Assembly: GCA_029781535.1 (NCBI GenBank)
Contig: JAKOWL010000012.1
Span: 1-33,856, forward strand
From: Pseudomonadota bacterium
GTDB taxonomy: Bacteria; Pseudomonadota; Gammaproteobacteria; Burkholderiales; Methylophilaceae
DNA: 33,856 bases
Direction of reading: 5' to 3'
Shown here piece after piece: positions 24,308-32,677 of the stretch (positions are counted from its first letter, which is position 1; the number at the start of each line of letters is the position of its first letter). The translations under genes were made by a program, and so were the position numbers. The notes beneath the pieces were generated by a model. That model was not told the DNA's origin. It saw nothing but the letters and a program-made list of their open reading frames with translations, and did not search any database.

Positions 24308-25456
24308 ATGCATAATTGGCTACTTCCCGAATATATTGAAGACGTGTTGCCCGCAGAAGCGGCGCGCGTTGAATCTTTGCGTCGCAAACTGCTGGACTTG
24401 TTTGCGGTACATGGCTATCGGTATGTGATTCCTCCCATGCTGGAATATACCGAGTCGCTGATTACCGGCGCAGCGTCTGATCTGGATCTGGCAACATTCA
24501 AAGTGGTCGATCAGCTAACAGGCCGCTTGATGGGCGTTCGCGCTGACATTACCCCACAAACGGCACGCATTGATGCGCATATGCTCAATCAGCAAGGTGT
24601 TACGCGCCTTTGTTATGCCGGCACGGTACTGCGTACCAAGCCGGATGGTCTGGCACATACGCGTGAGCCTCTGCAAGTGGGCGCGGAAATCTATGGTCAT
24701 GCCGGAATCGAAAGCGATATCGAGGTTTATGGCTTGGCCGTAAAGGCTTTGCTGGCATTGGGTTTGAGCGGCATCCATCTGGATTTCAGCCATGTCGGGA
24801 TTTTTGAAAGCCTAGTGCAAAGCGCAAAAATCGAAGCTGCTCTGGAAAATGAGATTTACACTGCCTTGCAAAGCAAGGACAAGGTGCTGGTAGCTACCCT
24901 GGGAGCCAGTCTGGATGCGGTGACCCGGCAAGCACTTTTGGATCTGACGGACCTTTATGGCGATGCAAAAGTGCTCGAAAAAGCGCGTCAGGTACTACCC
25001 AAGCAACAAGCAATCCAAACAGCGCTCAATGATTTACAGATGATTGCAAGTGCATTAGATGGCGTTGATATCGGCTTTGATTTGAGTGAGTTGCGTGGTT
25101 ATCACTATCATAGCGGTGTGGTATTTGCAGCTTATGCACAGGGCTATACGGGGCCATTGGTGCTCGGCGGACGCTACGATGAAGTAGGCAAGGCTTTTGG
25201 GCGTGCACGCCCGGCAACCGGATTCAGTCTTGATCTTCGCGGAGTAGTGCAGGCATTGCAGCCTGCACTAATGCCTTCCGTGATTCTGGCGCCTGCTTCG
25301 GGTGACGTTCGGCTGCTCGATAAGATCAATACATTGCGCTCTCGTGGAGATGCAGTGATTCAATTGTTGCCAGGTGAGGAATCCAGTGCGGCAGAGTTAA
25401 GTTGTGACCGTCAGTTAGTTTTAAAAAATGATAGCTGGCAAGTAGAGAAGATTTAG
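24308..25456 (+). CDS. hisZ: ATP phosphoribosyltransferase regulatory subunit HisZ
   Basis: HisZ is a paralogue of histidyl-tRNA synthetase that has lost charging activity and forms a complex with short-form HisG for the first step of histidine biosynthesis. The 382-residue product begins NWLLPEYIEDVLPAEA and contains VRADITPQTARIDAH and LRGYHYHSGVVFAAYAQGY, which mark HisZ rather than HisS. It is about 40 residues shorter than HisS and lacks its C-terminal anticodon-binding domain. The ATG at 24308 matches the family start; a TTG at 24284 is in frame but unsupported. No Shine-Dalgarno is seen. The gene order DUF2065-hisZ-purA is common in betaproteobacteria. Confidence 0.94.
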   Translation: MHNWLLPEYIEDVLPAEAARVESLRRKLLDLFAVHGYRYVIPPMLEYTESLITGAASDLDLATFKVVDQLTGRLMGVRADITPQTARIDAHMLNQQGVTRLCYAGTVLRTKPDGLAHTREPLQVGAEIYGHAGIESDIEVYGLAVKALLALGLSGIHLDFSHVGIFESLVQSAKIEAALENEIYTALQSKDKVLVATLGASLDAVTRQALLDLTDLYGDAKVLEKARQVLPKQQAIQTALNDLQMIASALDGVDIGFDLSELRGYHYHSGVVFAAYAQGYTGPLVLGGRYDEVGKAFGRARPATGFSLDLRGVVQALQPALMPSVILAPASGDVRLLDKINTLRSRGDAVIQLLPGEESSAAELSCDRQLVLKNDSWQVEKI

Positions 25457-25462
25457 GAATAT

Positions 25463-26788
25463 ATGGCAAAAGCAGCGAAAAATGTGGTCGTTATCGGTAC
25501 GCAATGGGGTGACGAAGGTAAAGGTAAAATCGTAGATTGGCTGACCGATCATGCACAGGGGGTTGTGCGCTTCCAAGGCGGACACAACGCAGGCCATACG
25601 TTGGTTGTCGGGCAAGGTGCCGCGCAGAAGATATACAAACTGAATCTGGTGCCTTCCGGTATCGTGCGCGATGGTGTGCAATGTTATATCGGTAACGGCG
25701 TGGTGCTGGATGCGGCGCATCTATTGAGTGAGATTGATGCGTTGGAAAAGGGGGGCTTGGAAGTCAAGAATCGCCTGAAGGTAAGCTCCGGCTGTCCATT
25801 GATTCTTAACCATCATGTGGCTTTGGATACGGCGCGTGAAGCTAAGCGCGCGGTTAAAATCGGTACTACGGGAAAAGGTATTGGCCCAACCTATGAAGAC
25901 AAAGTCGCTCGTCGTGCATTACGTGTCTATGATTTGTTTTATCCTGAACGATTCGCCGAAAAACTGAGAGAGGTGATGGATTATCACAATTTCGTGCTGA
26001 CCAATTATTTGGGCGCTCAAGCTGTTGATTTCAATCAGCAATATGACGCAAGCATGCAGCATGCAATTGCCCTGAAACCATTGATAGCAGATGTTTCCGC
26101 TGAACTGTATGCGGCTAACGACAGGGGCGAGAATCTCTTGTTCGAGGGCGCGCAAGGCACGCTGCTGGATATCGACCACGGCACTTATCCTTACGTGACC
26201 TCCAGTAACTGTATCGCTGGCCAAGCCAGCGGCGGGACGGGCGTTGGTGCCAACATGCTGCATTATGTGTTGGGAATCACCAAGGCCTACACGACACGCG
26301 TGGGTGGCGGACCATTCCCGAGTGAACTGGATATCGAAACCGAAGGTGTACCGGGGTATCAAATGTCGACAAAAGGACAGGAGATCGGCACCGTGACCCG
26401 CCGCAAGCGCCGCTGCGGCTGGTTCGATGCGGCCGCTCTGCGTCGCTCGGCACGTATCAACGGCTTGAGTGGTCTATGTATCACCAAGCTGGATGTGCTG
26501 GATGGTATCGAGGAGTTGCAGATTTGTACTGGATACAAACTGGATGGCAAGATTGTGGATATGCTGCCAATCGGTGCGGATGATGTAGCCCGTTGCGAGC
26601 CTATATTCGAAACTGTTAAGGGTTGGTCGGAGAGCACATTTGGTGCTAAAACTTGGGATGCGTTGCCTAAAAACGCCCAGCATTACCTCAAGCGTTTGGA
26701 AGCCTTATGTGGCGTACCGATTGCGATTGTTTCCACAGGTCCTGAGCGCGATGAGACTATTGTAATTCAACATCCATTTGGGAATTGA
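25463..26788 (+). CDS. purA: Adenylosuccinate synthetase
   Basis: PurA joins IMP and aspartate, using GTP, in the first committed step of AMP synthesis. The 441-residue product has the N-terminal GTP-binding motif [16 protein letters not shown], the catalytic [26 protein letters not shown], and [22 protein letters not shown], plus [11 protein letters not shown]. Length is normal (about 430). It is six bases downstream of hisZ and three bases upstream of the archaeal-type flavoprotein gene, so the cofactor cluster appears to ride on the purA transcript. Confidence 0.98.
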   Translation: MAKAAKNVVVIGTQWGDEGKGKIVDWLTDHAQGVVRFQGGHNAGHTLVVGQGAAQKIYKLNLVPSGIVRDGVQCYIGNGVVLDAAHLLSEIDALEKGGLEVKNRLKVSSGCPLILNHHVALDTAREAKRAVKIGTTGKGIGPTYEDKVARRALRVYDLFYPERFAEKLREVMDYHNFVLTNYLGAQAVDFNQQYDASMQHAIALKPLIADVSAELYAANDRGENLLFEGAQGTLLDIDHGTYPYVTSSNCIAGQASGGTGVGANMLHYVLGITKAYTTRVGGGPFPSELDIETEGVPGYQMSTKGQEIGTVTRRKRRCGWFDAAALRRSARINGLSGLCITKLDVLDGIEELQICTGYKLDGKIVDMLPIGADDVARCEPIFETVKGWSESTFGAKTWDALPKNAQHYLKRLEALCGVPIAIVSTGPERDETIVIQHPFGN

Positions 26789-26791
26789 TGA

Positions 26792-27334
26792 GTGAGTCAG
26801 CCCGAAAAAAAGCGGCTGGCGTGGGCACTCACTGGCTCTGGGCATTATTTGCGTGAGTGTCTCGATATCATTAACACACTTCCGGATGTAGACTTGTTTC
26901 TGAGCAAAGCGGCTGCAGAAATTCTCAAGCAGTACGGTTTTAGCCACAATGTGGAGCGTGTATATCATGATAAAACCGCAAGCAGTGTCCCGGTAGAATT
27001 CTTTTATTACGGCGCGTATCATACGGTAGTCATTGCACCGGCTACTTCCAATACAGTAGCAAAGATGGTGTGCGGCATCTCCGATAGCTTAGTGACCAAT
27101 GTCTACGCTCAGGCAGGCAAGTGTCAGGTGCCGAGCATTGTGTTTGCCTGCGATACGGAGCCAGAGCTGGAATCGGAGGCACCGCGCGAGAATATGGTAA
27201 AGGTCTATCCGCGCCGAATTGATTTGGAAAATCGGCAAAAACTGGCAACTTTTGAGGCTACTCAAGTGGTGGATAGTGTTGCGCAGTTGAAAGCCAATAT
27301 TGCGGCCCGACTTGCTGCAATCAAAGGCCAATGA
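26792..27334 (+). CDS. Archaeal-type flavoprotein, dihydromethanopterin reductase-like (AfpA/DmrB family)
   Basis: A 180-residue flavoprotein of the family that includes archaeal AfpA and the dihydromethanopterin reductase DmrB. These carry FMN in a Rossmann-like (flavoprotein/UbiX-like) fold. It shows the opening LAWALTGSGHYLRECLDII, the segment DLFLSKAAAEILKQYG, and the flavin-site phrase VIAPATSNTVAKMVCGISDSLVTNVYAQAGK. In methylotrophs with the tetrahydromethanopterin pathway a reductase is needed to make H4MPT from dihydromethanopterin, which is the likely role. It starts with GTG at 26792, three bases after purA, and overlaps the next gene by four bases. Family is clear; activity is inferred from context. 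Confidence 0.85.
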   Translation: MSQPEKKRLAWALTGSGHYLRECLDIINTLPDVDLFLSKAAAEILKQYGFSHNVERVYHDKTASSVPVEFFYYGAYHTVVIAPATSNTVAKMVCGISDSLVTNVYAQAGKCQVPSIVFACDTEPELESEAPRENMVKVYPRRIDLENRQKLATFEATQVVDSVAQLKANIAARLAAIKGQ

Positions 27335-28755
27335 ATAAGACCGCAAAAGCTGATAATCTGCTCTTTATTACTGGCAAGTTAGCCGAAAAAAGCTTGCATC
27401 AAACCTTGCTGCAAATTCAAGCAGATACCAAAACACCCCAATTCAAGTATCGCGTCGAGCAAATCGGCGTTTCCGTTGCTGCACTCATGACCCCCGAGAT
27501 GATTGTGCGTCGCTTGAAAGATACTGGGGATGCTAAAAAAATGATTTTGCCCGGTTTGTGTCAAGGAGATTTGAGTCTTCTGCACCGTCAATATGGTATT
27601 CCAGCTGAGCGTGGGCCTGAGGATTTGAAAGATTTACCACAATATTTTGGCCAAGGCGGTAAATCGCCGGATTTGAGTCAATACCAAGTCAAAATCTTTG
27701 CAGAGATCGTGGATGCACCGGATTTGACTGTGCCGCAGATCGTAGAAAAGGCCGCGCGATTCAGGGCGCAAGGTACCAATGTGATCGATTTGGGGTGCTT
27801 GCCAAATAAACCATTCAAGCATTTGCCGGATGCTATCAAAGCCTTAAAGGAAACAGGGGTTGAGGTGAGTGTCGATAGCATGGATACTGACGAACTGTTG
27901 CTGGCAGGTAAATCAGGCGCCGATTATCTTCTGAGCCTGACGGAAAAGACTTTGTGGGTGACTGATGCTGTGGAAAGTACGCCAGTATTGATTCCGGCTA
28001 AACCTGGAAGTCTGCCTTCGCTTTATCGTGCCATCGAGCATTGCCTGAAAAGGGGTAAAAAATTCATCGCTGACCCGATCCTGGATCCAATCCATTTTGG
28101 TTTGACTGATTCGATTGTGCGTTATCAGAGGCTGCGAAAAAAATACCCGGATATTCAGATAATGATGGGTATCGGCAATGTTACCGAGCTGACAGATGCT
28201 GATACGACGGGGATCAATGCCGTTCTATTTGGTCTTATTAGCGAGATGAACATCAATGCCGTGCTGGCGACTTCAGTCAGTCCGCATGCCATGAACGCGA
28301 TTGCAGAGGCTGATATCGCACGCAGGATGATGTACCGTGCCAAGGTGGATAATCGTTTGCCGCGCGGTTATTCCACGGGCCTGAACGGCCTGCATGATCG
28401 CAAGCCTTTTGCTTATTCGGAAGCGGAAATCGCGGAGATTGCCTCACAGATCAAAGACCCAAGTTTTCGAATCATGGTCAGTGAAGCTGGCGTCCATGTG
28501 TTCAATCGGGATGGACATCAACTGGATGTCGACCCATTTAAATTCTATGCAGGGTTGAAGGTGGGAGATGATGCCTCGCATGCTTTTTACTTAGGCGTGG
28601 AGCTGGCGCGCGCGCAGATTGCACATCAATTAGGCAAACGTTATGTGCAGGACGAAGAACTGGATTGGGGGGTATGCGGCAAATCTGGCAAAAAAGCAAA
28701 AGCCGCACATCGTGAGGCCGGCATTAAAGAAAAACGTGAGAAATCAAAAACATGA
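27331..28755 (+). CDS. Dihydropteroate-synthase-like protein of the H4MPT gene set (DUF6513-type)
   Basis: A 474-residue cytoplasmic protein. An N-terminal domain of about 130 residues (LFITGKLAEKSLHQTLLQI) precedes a TIM-barrel region like dihydropteroate synthase, with KIFAEIVDAPDLTVPQIVEKA, VIDLGCLPNK, VSVDSMDTDELLLAGKSGADY, IADPILDPIHFG and MMGIGNVTELTDADTTGIN. It corresponds to archaeal MJ0107-type proteins and to one of the unnamed genes found with methylotroph H4MPT clusters. DHPS itself makes dihydropteroate from a pterin and p-aminobenzoate; here the true substrate is unknown. The C-terminal tail is rich in Lys. It overlaps both neighbours by four bases (ATGA), showing tight coupling. 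Confidence 0.82.
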   Translation: MNKTAKADNLLFITGKLAEKSLHQTLLQIQADTKTPQFKYRVEQIGVSVAALMTPEMIVRRLKDTGDAKKMILPGLCQGDLSLLHRQYGIPAERGPEDLKDLPQYFGQGGKSPDLSQYQVKIFAEIVDAPDLTVPQIVEKAARFRAQGTNVIDLGCLPNKPFKHLPDAIKALKETGVEVSVDSMDTDELLLAGKSGADYLLSLTEKTLWVTDAVESTPVLIPAKPGSLPSLYRAIEHCLKRGKKFIADPILDPIHFGLTDSIVRYQRLRKKYPDIQIMMGIGNVTELTDADTTGINAVLFGLISEMNINAVLATSVSPHAMNAIAEADIARRMMYRAKVDNRLPRGYSTGLNGLHDRKPFAYSEAEIAEIASQIKDPSFRIMVSEAGVHVFNRDGHQLDVDPFKFYAGLKVGDDASHAFYLGVELARAQIAHQLGKRYVQDEELDWGVCGKSGKKAKAAHREAGIKEKREKSKT

Positions 28756-29312
28756 TTTTTGAAACAATCATCACTACGGTCAATCAGTCGGGTGAGCCGC
28801 ATGTCGCGCCGTTTGGAGTACGCTATGAATCGGACTTGATAGTGATTTCTCCCTTTAAGCCTTCCAGTACCTTGGAGAATATCTTATCGACCAGATACGC
28901 TGTGATGAACCTGACGGATGACGTGCGTGTATTTGCTGGAACTATAGTCGGAAAACCACATCCAGAACTGTTGCCGGCCCAACTTGTGTCGGGCGTCCGC
29001 TTGGCTTCCAGCTTGGCTCATCATGAATTGCGACTGGAAAAGGTAGAGGAGGACGATCCGCAACGCCCAAGATTGTATTTGCGCAGTATTCATCATGCTA
29101 ATCATGCGCCTTTCAAAGGATTTAATCGGGCGCAGGCCGCGGTCATCGAGCTGGCAGTGCTGGTGAGTCGTTTGCATATGTTGTCGCGCGAAAAGGTCGA
29201 AGCAGAGCTGAAGTATCTGCAAATTGCAATTGATAAGACGGCGGGTGAACATGAATTGGAGGCTTGGTCTTGGCTGCAGGAAAAAATGGCAAACTTTTAC
29301 ACGAAAGAATAA
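28752..29312 (+). CDS. DUF447-family protein of the H4MPT gene set
   Basis: A 186-residue protein of the DUF447 family, known from methanogenic archaea and from methylotrophs. The N-terminal half resembles an FMN-binding split barrel (IFETIITTVNQSGEPHVAPFGV, then STLENILSTRYAVMNLTDD), like pyridoxamine-oxidase-fold proteins. The C-terminal half is helical (GFNRAQAAVIELAVLVSRL, EKVEAELKYLQIAIDKT). The biochemical role is not established; the gene neighbourhood implies a step in, or support for, methanopterin or methylofuran synthesis. The ATG overlaps the stop of the DHPS-like gene by four bases and mfnB follows after two bases. Confidence 0.8.
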   Translation: MIFETIITTVNQSGEPHVAPFGVRYESDLIVISPFKPSSTLENILSTRYAVMNLTDDVRVFAGTIVGKPHPELLPAQLVSGVRLASSLAHHELRLEKVEEDDPQRPRLYLRSIHHANHAPFKGFNRAQAAVIELAVLVSRLHMLSREKVEAELKYLQIAIDKTAGEHELEAWSWLQEKMANFYTKE

Positions 29313-29314
29313 CC

Positions 29315-30013
29315 ATGAAAAAGCTACTAGTGAGTGTGAAAAATGCAGATGAAGCTATGCTGGCATTGAGTTGCGGTGCCGATTTCATTGACCTGAAGGA
29401 CCCGTCAGTGGGCGCGCTTGGGGCTTTGGATATAAAAGAAACACAACACATCGTGCACATGGTTGGAGGCAGGGTGCTAATTAGCGCCACTGTGGGAGAA
29501 AGGCATACCATGCCGGATGATATGATGGATGCCATAACCCAAAGGATTTCTGCAGGCGTGGACATCATCAAGATTTCAGTTGCGGATATGATGCATCATG
29601 GTGATTTTATAGAGAAAATATCTGATAAATTTTCAAAGAAAACCAAGTTGGTGGCAGTTTTTTTTGCTGATACCGGGATGGATTTTGATCTGCTGCCACA
29701 ATTAAGTAGTGCAGGTTTTTATGGGGTGATGCTGGATACACAAAACAAACAAAATGGCTTGTTGCAAGTAAAATCAATTAACGATTTGCAACGGTTTGTT
29801 GTCTGTTGTGAGGTTAACAGGCTTAAGTCAGGTCTTGCGGGATCGCTGCAGCTACAAGATATTGATGTGCTGGAGGAAATAAACGCTACATATATTGGTT
29901 TTCGTGGCGGCTTGTGCGATAATTGCAAAAGGGATGATAGGCTTTCGCGGATAAAAGTTGAATTTGCCAAACAATTGTTGCATAAGCACAACAGTTACGG
30001 CTTGGTCGCTTGA
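29315..30013 (+). CDS. mfnB: (5-formylfuran-3-yl)methyl phosphate synthase MfnB
   Basis: MfnB condenses two molecules of glyceraldehyde 3-phosphate to the furan precursor of methanofuran. In methylotrophs the product is expected to feed the methylofuran used by the formyltransferase/hydrolase complex. The 232-residue product has the DUF556 core: KLLVSVKNADEAMLALSCG, DFIDLKDPSVGALGAL with Lys28, and MLDTQNKQNGLL with Lys145; lysines in these two motifs form the catalytic pair in the archaeal enzyme. The C terminus has YIGFRGGLCDNCKRDDRLS. The ATG at 29315 is two bases after the DUF447 gene; a start at 29264 would lie inside it. It is the last gene of the cluster before ompA. Confidence 0.9.
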   Translation: MKKLLVSVKNADEAMLALSCGADFIDLKDPSVGALGALDIKETQHIVHMVGGRVLISATVGERHTMPDDMMDAITQRISAGVDIIKISVADMMHHGDFIEKISDKFSKKTKLVAVFFADTGMDFDLLPQLSSAGFYGVMLDTQNKQNGLLQVKSINDLQRFVVCCEVNRLKSGLAGSLQLQDIDVLEEINATYIGFRGGLCDNCKRDDRLSRIKVEFAKQLLHKHNSYGLVA

Positions 30014-30030
30014 GCTGACGCCGGTTTGAA

Positions 30031-30059
30031 TTGCTCAGTCTCTAATAATTCTGTATAGT
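30031..30059 (+). promoter_or_regulatory. Candidate promoter of the OmpA-family gene
   Basis: TTGCTC (30031-30036) and TATAGT (30054-30059) are separated by exactly 17 bases. The -10 matches five of six consensus bases. It would give a leader of about 45 bases ending in AATAGGAGTC, a good ribosome binding site. Confidence 0.5.
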
Positions 30060-30110
30060 CGGCTAGAGATTTTTAATTTTTACACCATAATCGGTAATAG
30101 GAGTCACATA

Positions 30111-31259
30111 ATGAAGAAAAATATAATTGGTTTGGCTGTTGCTGCTACATTGGGCATGACATCATTCGCAGCCGCCGCTGAGGACATGTATCGTGGCGCT
30201 TGGTATCTGGTACCGGGCGTGAGCTATTTGCACACTGACAGTGATTTGGATGCCAATAATGGCGGTGGCGCATTTATTAGATTAGGTAAAGAGTTGAGCG
30301 ACCACTGGGATATCCAAGGTGGTTTGAGCTATGATCGCGCATCTGAGGATATTAGCAACACTGATTTGGCTAAACTTGGCGCTACGAATGGCAGCGGCCG
30401 CTACAGACAAACTGCTTTGAATTTGGATGCTTTGTACATGTTTAGCCGTGATAAGTTCCGCCCATTCTTGCTGGCTGGTTTGGGTGCAGCACGTAATAAC
30501 GTTGATTACAAAGTAAATAGCGCTGCAGGTAATGTTGGTGATAGTAAATCATCATGGCTGGCCAATGTTGGTGTAGGTATGCAGTATCTGTTTAGCGATA
30601 GTTTCGGTCTACAGGCTGACTTGCGTCATCAATGGACACGTGCAGACGTACCTAAATACGTAGGCGCAGCTTCAAATAACAACAACCGCACAGAAACAAT
30701 TGGTAATACATTGCTGAACTTGGGTGGTATCTTCCGTTTTGGCGCTCCAGCACCAGTAGTTGCTGAACCAGCACCGGAACCAGCACCGATCGCTGCGGCA
30801 GAGCCGGCACCAGCTCCGGCTCCTGAGCCAGCTCCAGCTCCAGCTCCAGCTCCAGCATGTAAACCAAGTACAGAAACAATTACTGTCAGCGCTGAAAAAC
30901 TGTTCGGTTTCGACAAGGCTAGCCTGAAAGAAGAAGGTAAAGCAGCTCTGGATGAAGCGGCAGCAAAAATCAAAGCTAACCCAGAAATTAAAGCAGTGAT
31001 TGTTACCGGTCACACAGACCGTATCGGTTCAGATGCTTACAACCAAAAACTGTCTGAGCGTCGTGCTAAACAAGTGGCTGATTACTTGGTTGCACAAGGT
31101 GTTGATTCTTCTATCATCACAGCAGAAGGCAAAGGCGAGACACAACCTGTGGTAGAATGTAAAGGTAATAAGGCAACGAAGAAACTGATTCAATGCTTGC
31201 AACCTAACCGCCGCGTTGAGATTCGCGCAGAAGGTCAGAAAGAAACTGGCTGTAACTAA
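30111..31259 (+). CDS. OmpA-family outer-membrane protein
   Basis: A 382-residue outer-membrane protein that anchors the outer membrane to peptidoglycan. A signal peptide (MKKNIIGLAVAATLGM, cleavage probably in SFAAAA) leads into an eight-stranded barrel of the OmpA-like type (residues about 25-215, with alternating YLHTDSDLD-like and WDIQGGLSYDRA strands). A long Pro-Ala hinge of repeated APAPEPAP units follows. The C-terminal OmpA domain includes VIVTGHTDRIGSDAYNQKLSERR, the peptidoglycan-binding signature. Four cysteines lie from the hinge onward (APAC, VECKG, QCLQ and the penultimate residue). Strong ribosome binding site, own promoter and strong terminator all suggest high expression as a single gene. 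Confidence 0.95.
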   Translation: MKKNIIGLAVAATLGMTSFAAAAEDMYRGAWYLVPGVSYLHTDSDLDANNGGGAFIRLGKELSDHWDIQGGLSYDRASEDISNTDLAKLGATNGSGRYRQTALNLDALYMFSRDKFRPFLLAGLGAARNNVDYKVNSAAGNVGDSKSSWLANVGVGMQYLFSDSFGLQADLRHQWTRADVPKYVGAASNNNNRTETIGNTLLNLGGIFRFGAPAPVVAEPAPEPAPIAAAEPAPAPAPEPAPAPAPAPACKPSTETITVSAEKLFGFDKASLKEEGKAALDEAAAKIKANPEIKAVIVTGHTDRIGSDAYNQKLSERRAKQVADYLVAQGVDSSIITAEGKGETQPVVECKGNKATKKLIQCLQPNRRVEIRAEGQKETGCN

Positions 31260-31274
31260 TCTTACCGCCTAAGT

Positions 31275-31302
31275 AAAAAACCCCGCAAATGCGGGGTTTT
31301 TT
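31275..31302 (+). terminator. Intrinsic terminator after the OmpA-family gene
   Basis: CCCCGC (31281-31286) and GCGGGG (31291-31296) form a perfect GC-rich stem around AAAT, followed by six T. Six A precede the stem, so it can also act in the reverse direction. It lies 15 bases after the stop. Confidence 0.95.
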
Positions 31303-31328
31303 ATTGCCGTTATTTTATAATGTGAGCT

Positions 31329-32672
31329 ATGCCGAAAATGCTTGTTGATACCGTTATTTACGCTCGCTGGATAGCTCCTGTTTCGCCTCATGGCACGCTT
31401 TTGCATAATCATGCTGTAGTGTTAAACGCTGGTGCAATTGTTGCAATATGTTCGCGACAAAATGCAGCATCATCTTACTCGGCACAAAATGAAGTGCATT
31501 TGGATACGCATCTTTTGATTCCTGGGTTGATAAATCTCCATACGCACGCTGCAATGGCTTTGATGCGTGGTCTGGCGGATGATAAACCTTTGATGCCTTG
31601 GCTGCAGCAACATGTATGGCCGGCAGAGCAGGCGTTGATCTCGCCGGACTTTGTACGGGATAGCAGCCTATTGGCTTGTGCGGAGATGTTAAAAGGCGGG
31701 ATCACCACTTTTAACGATATGTATTTTTATCCGCAAGCGACTGCAGATGCGTGTCTGCAGGCAGGGATGCGCGCTAATCTTGGGTTGGTCATCCTGGAGT
31801 TTCCTACACGTTATGCCAGTCATGCTGCCGAATATCTGGAAAAGGGCCTGGATGCATATGACAGTTGGCGAGAACAGGCGCTCATTAGTAGCAGTTTCGC
31901 TCCGCATGCGCCATATACCGTTTCTGATGCGACTTTCGAACAAGTGGTGACTTATTCTGCGCAATTGAATATTGGTATCCATACGCATTTACATGAGACG
32001 CATGCAGAAATCACAGAGAGCGAGCAGAAATATCATCTGCGGCCATTGGCACGGTTGGCTAATCTGCGCTTGCTTGGCCCACAAGTAAGCTTTGCGCATG
32101 CGGTACATTTACAGCAACAGGAAATGGATATGCTGGCAGAGAATGGCTGTCATATCGCTCACTGCCCGAGTTCCAATCTGAAACTCGCCAGCGGCGTTGC
32201 ACCGGTAAGCGAATGCCTCAAACACCGCATTAACATCGGTTTGGGGACAGATGGTGCAGCCAGCAATAATCGTTTGGACATGTTTACAGAAATGCGTATA
32301 GCGGCGTTACTTGCCAAAGGTATGAGTGGGGATGCAGAAGTATTGTCTGCACATCAGACACTGGAAATGGCAACGATTAACGGCGCGCGTGCACTTGGGC
32401 TTGATGACAGGATTGGTTCCATTGAGGTTGGAAAGCGTGCTGACCTGACAGCAATTCGTATGGATGCGCTGGAATCCACACCAGTTTTCGACCCGGTATC
32501 CCACTTGGTTTATGTGTCTGGACGCGAGCATGTGAGCCATGTCTGGGTGGATGGTGCGCTACAATATCAGTCTGGCGTCTTCAGTGGAATCGAGCCGCAA
32601 GAGTTGCAGGCAATTATCACGAAATGGCAACCGCAGGTTGCCAGATATACAAGTGGGAACTATAAGGGTTAA
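31329..32672 (+). CDS. mtaD: 5-methylthioadenosine/S-adenosylhomocysteine deaminase (TRZ/ATZ amidohydrolase)
   Basis: A 447-residue amidohydrolase of the TRZ/ATZ family that deaminates the adenine of S-adenosylhomocysteine and methylthioadenosine. The metal-binding residues are in [37 protein letters not shown] and [30 protein letters not shown] is typical of this subgroup. It starts 26 bases after the terminator of the preceding gene and is followed by ubiG without a gap. SAH is the by-product of UbiG methylation, so the pair makes sense as a unit that recycles the methylation product. Exact substrate is family-based. Confidence 0.9.
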   Translation: MPKMLVDTVIYARWIAPVSPHGTLLHNHAVVLNAGAIVAICSRQNAASSYSAQNEVHLDTHLLIPGLINLHTHAAMALMRGLADDKPLMPWLQQHVWPAEQALISPDFVRDSSLLACAEMLKGGITTFNDMYFYPQATADACLQAGMRANLGLVILEFPTRYASHAAEYLEKGLDAYDSWREQALISSSFAPHAPYTVSDATFEQVVTYSAQLNIGIHTHLHETHAEITESEQKYHLRPLARLANLRLLGPQVSFAHAVHLQQQEMDMLAENGCHIAHCPSSNLKLASGVAPVSECLKHRINIGLGTDGAASNNRLDMFTEMRIAALLAKGMSGDAEVLSAHQTLEMATINGARALGLDDRIGSIEVGKRADLTAIRMDALESTPVFDPVSHLVYVSGREHVSHVWVDGALQYQSGVFSGIEPQELQAIITKWQPQVARYTSGNYKG

Positions 32673-32677
32673 TGCAT

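Noticed and set aside
29264-29314. Upstream extension of mfnB inside the DUF447 gene
   Set aside because: MfnB proteins begin at the KKLLVSVKNADEA segment, so the ATG at 29315 is the natural start.
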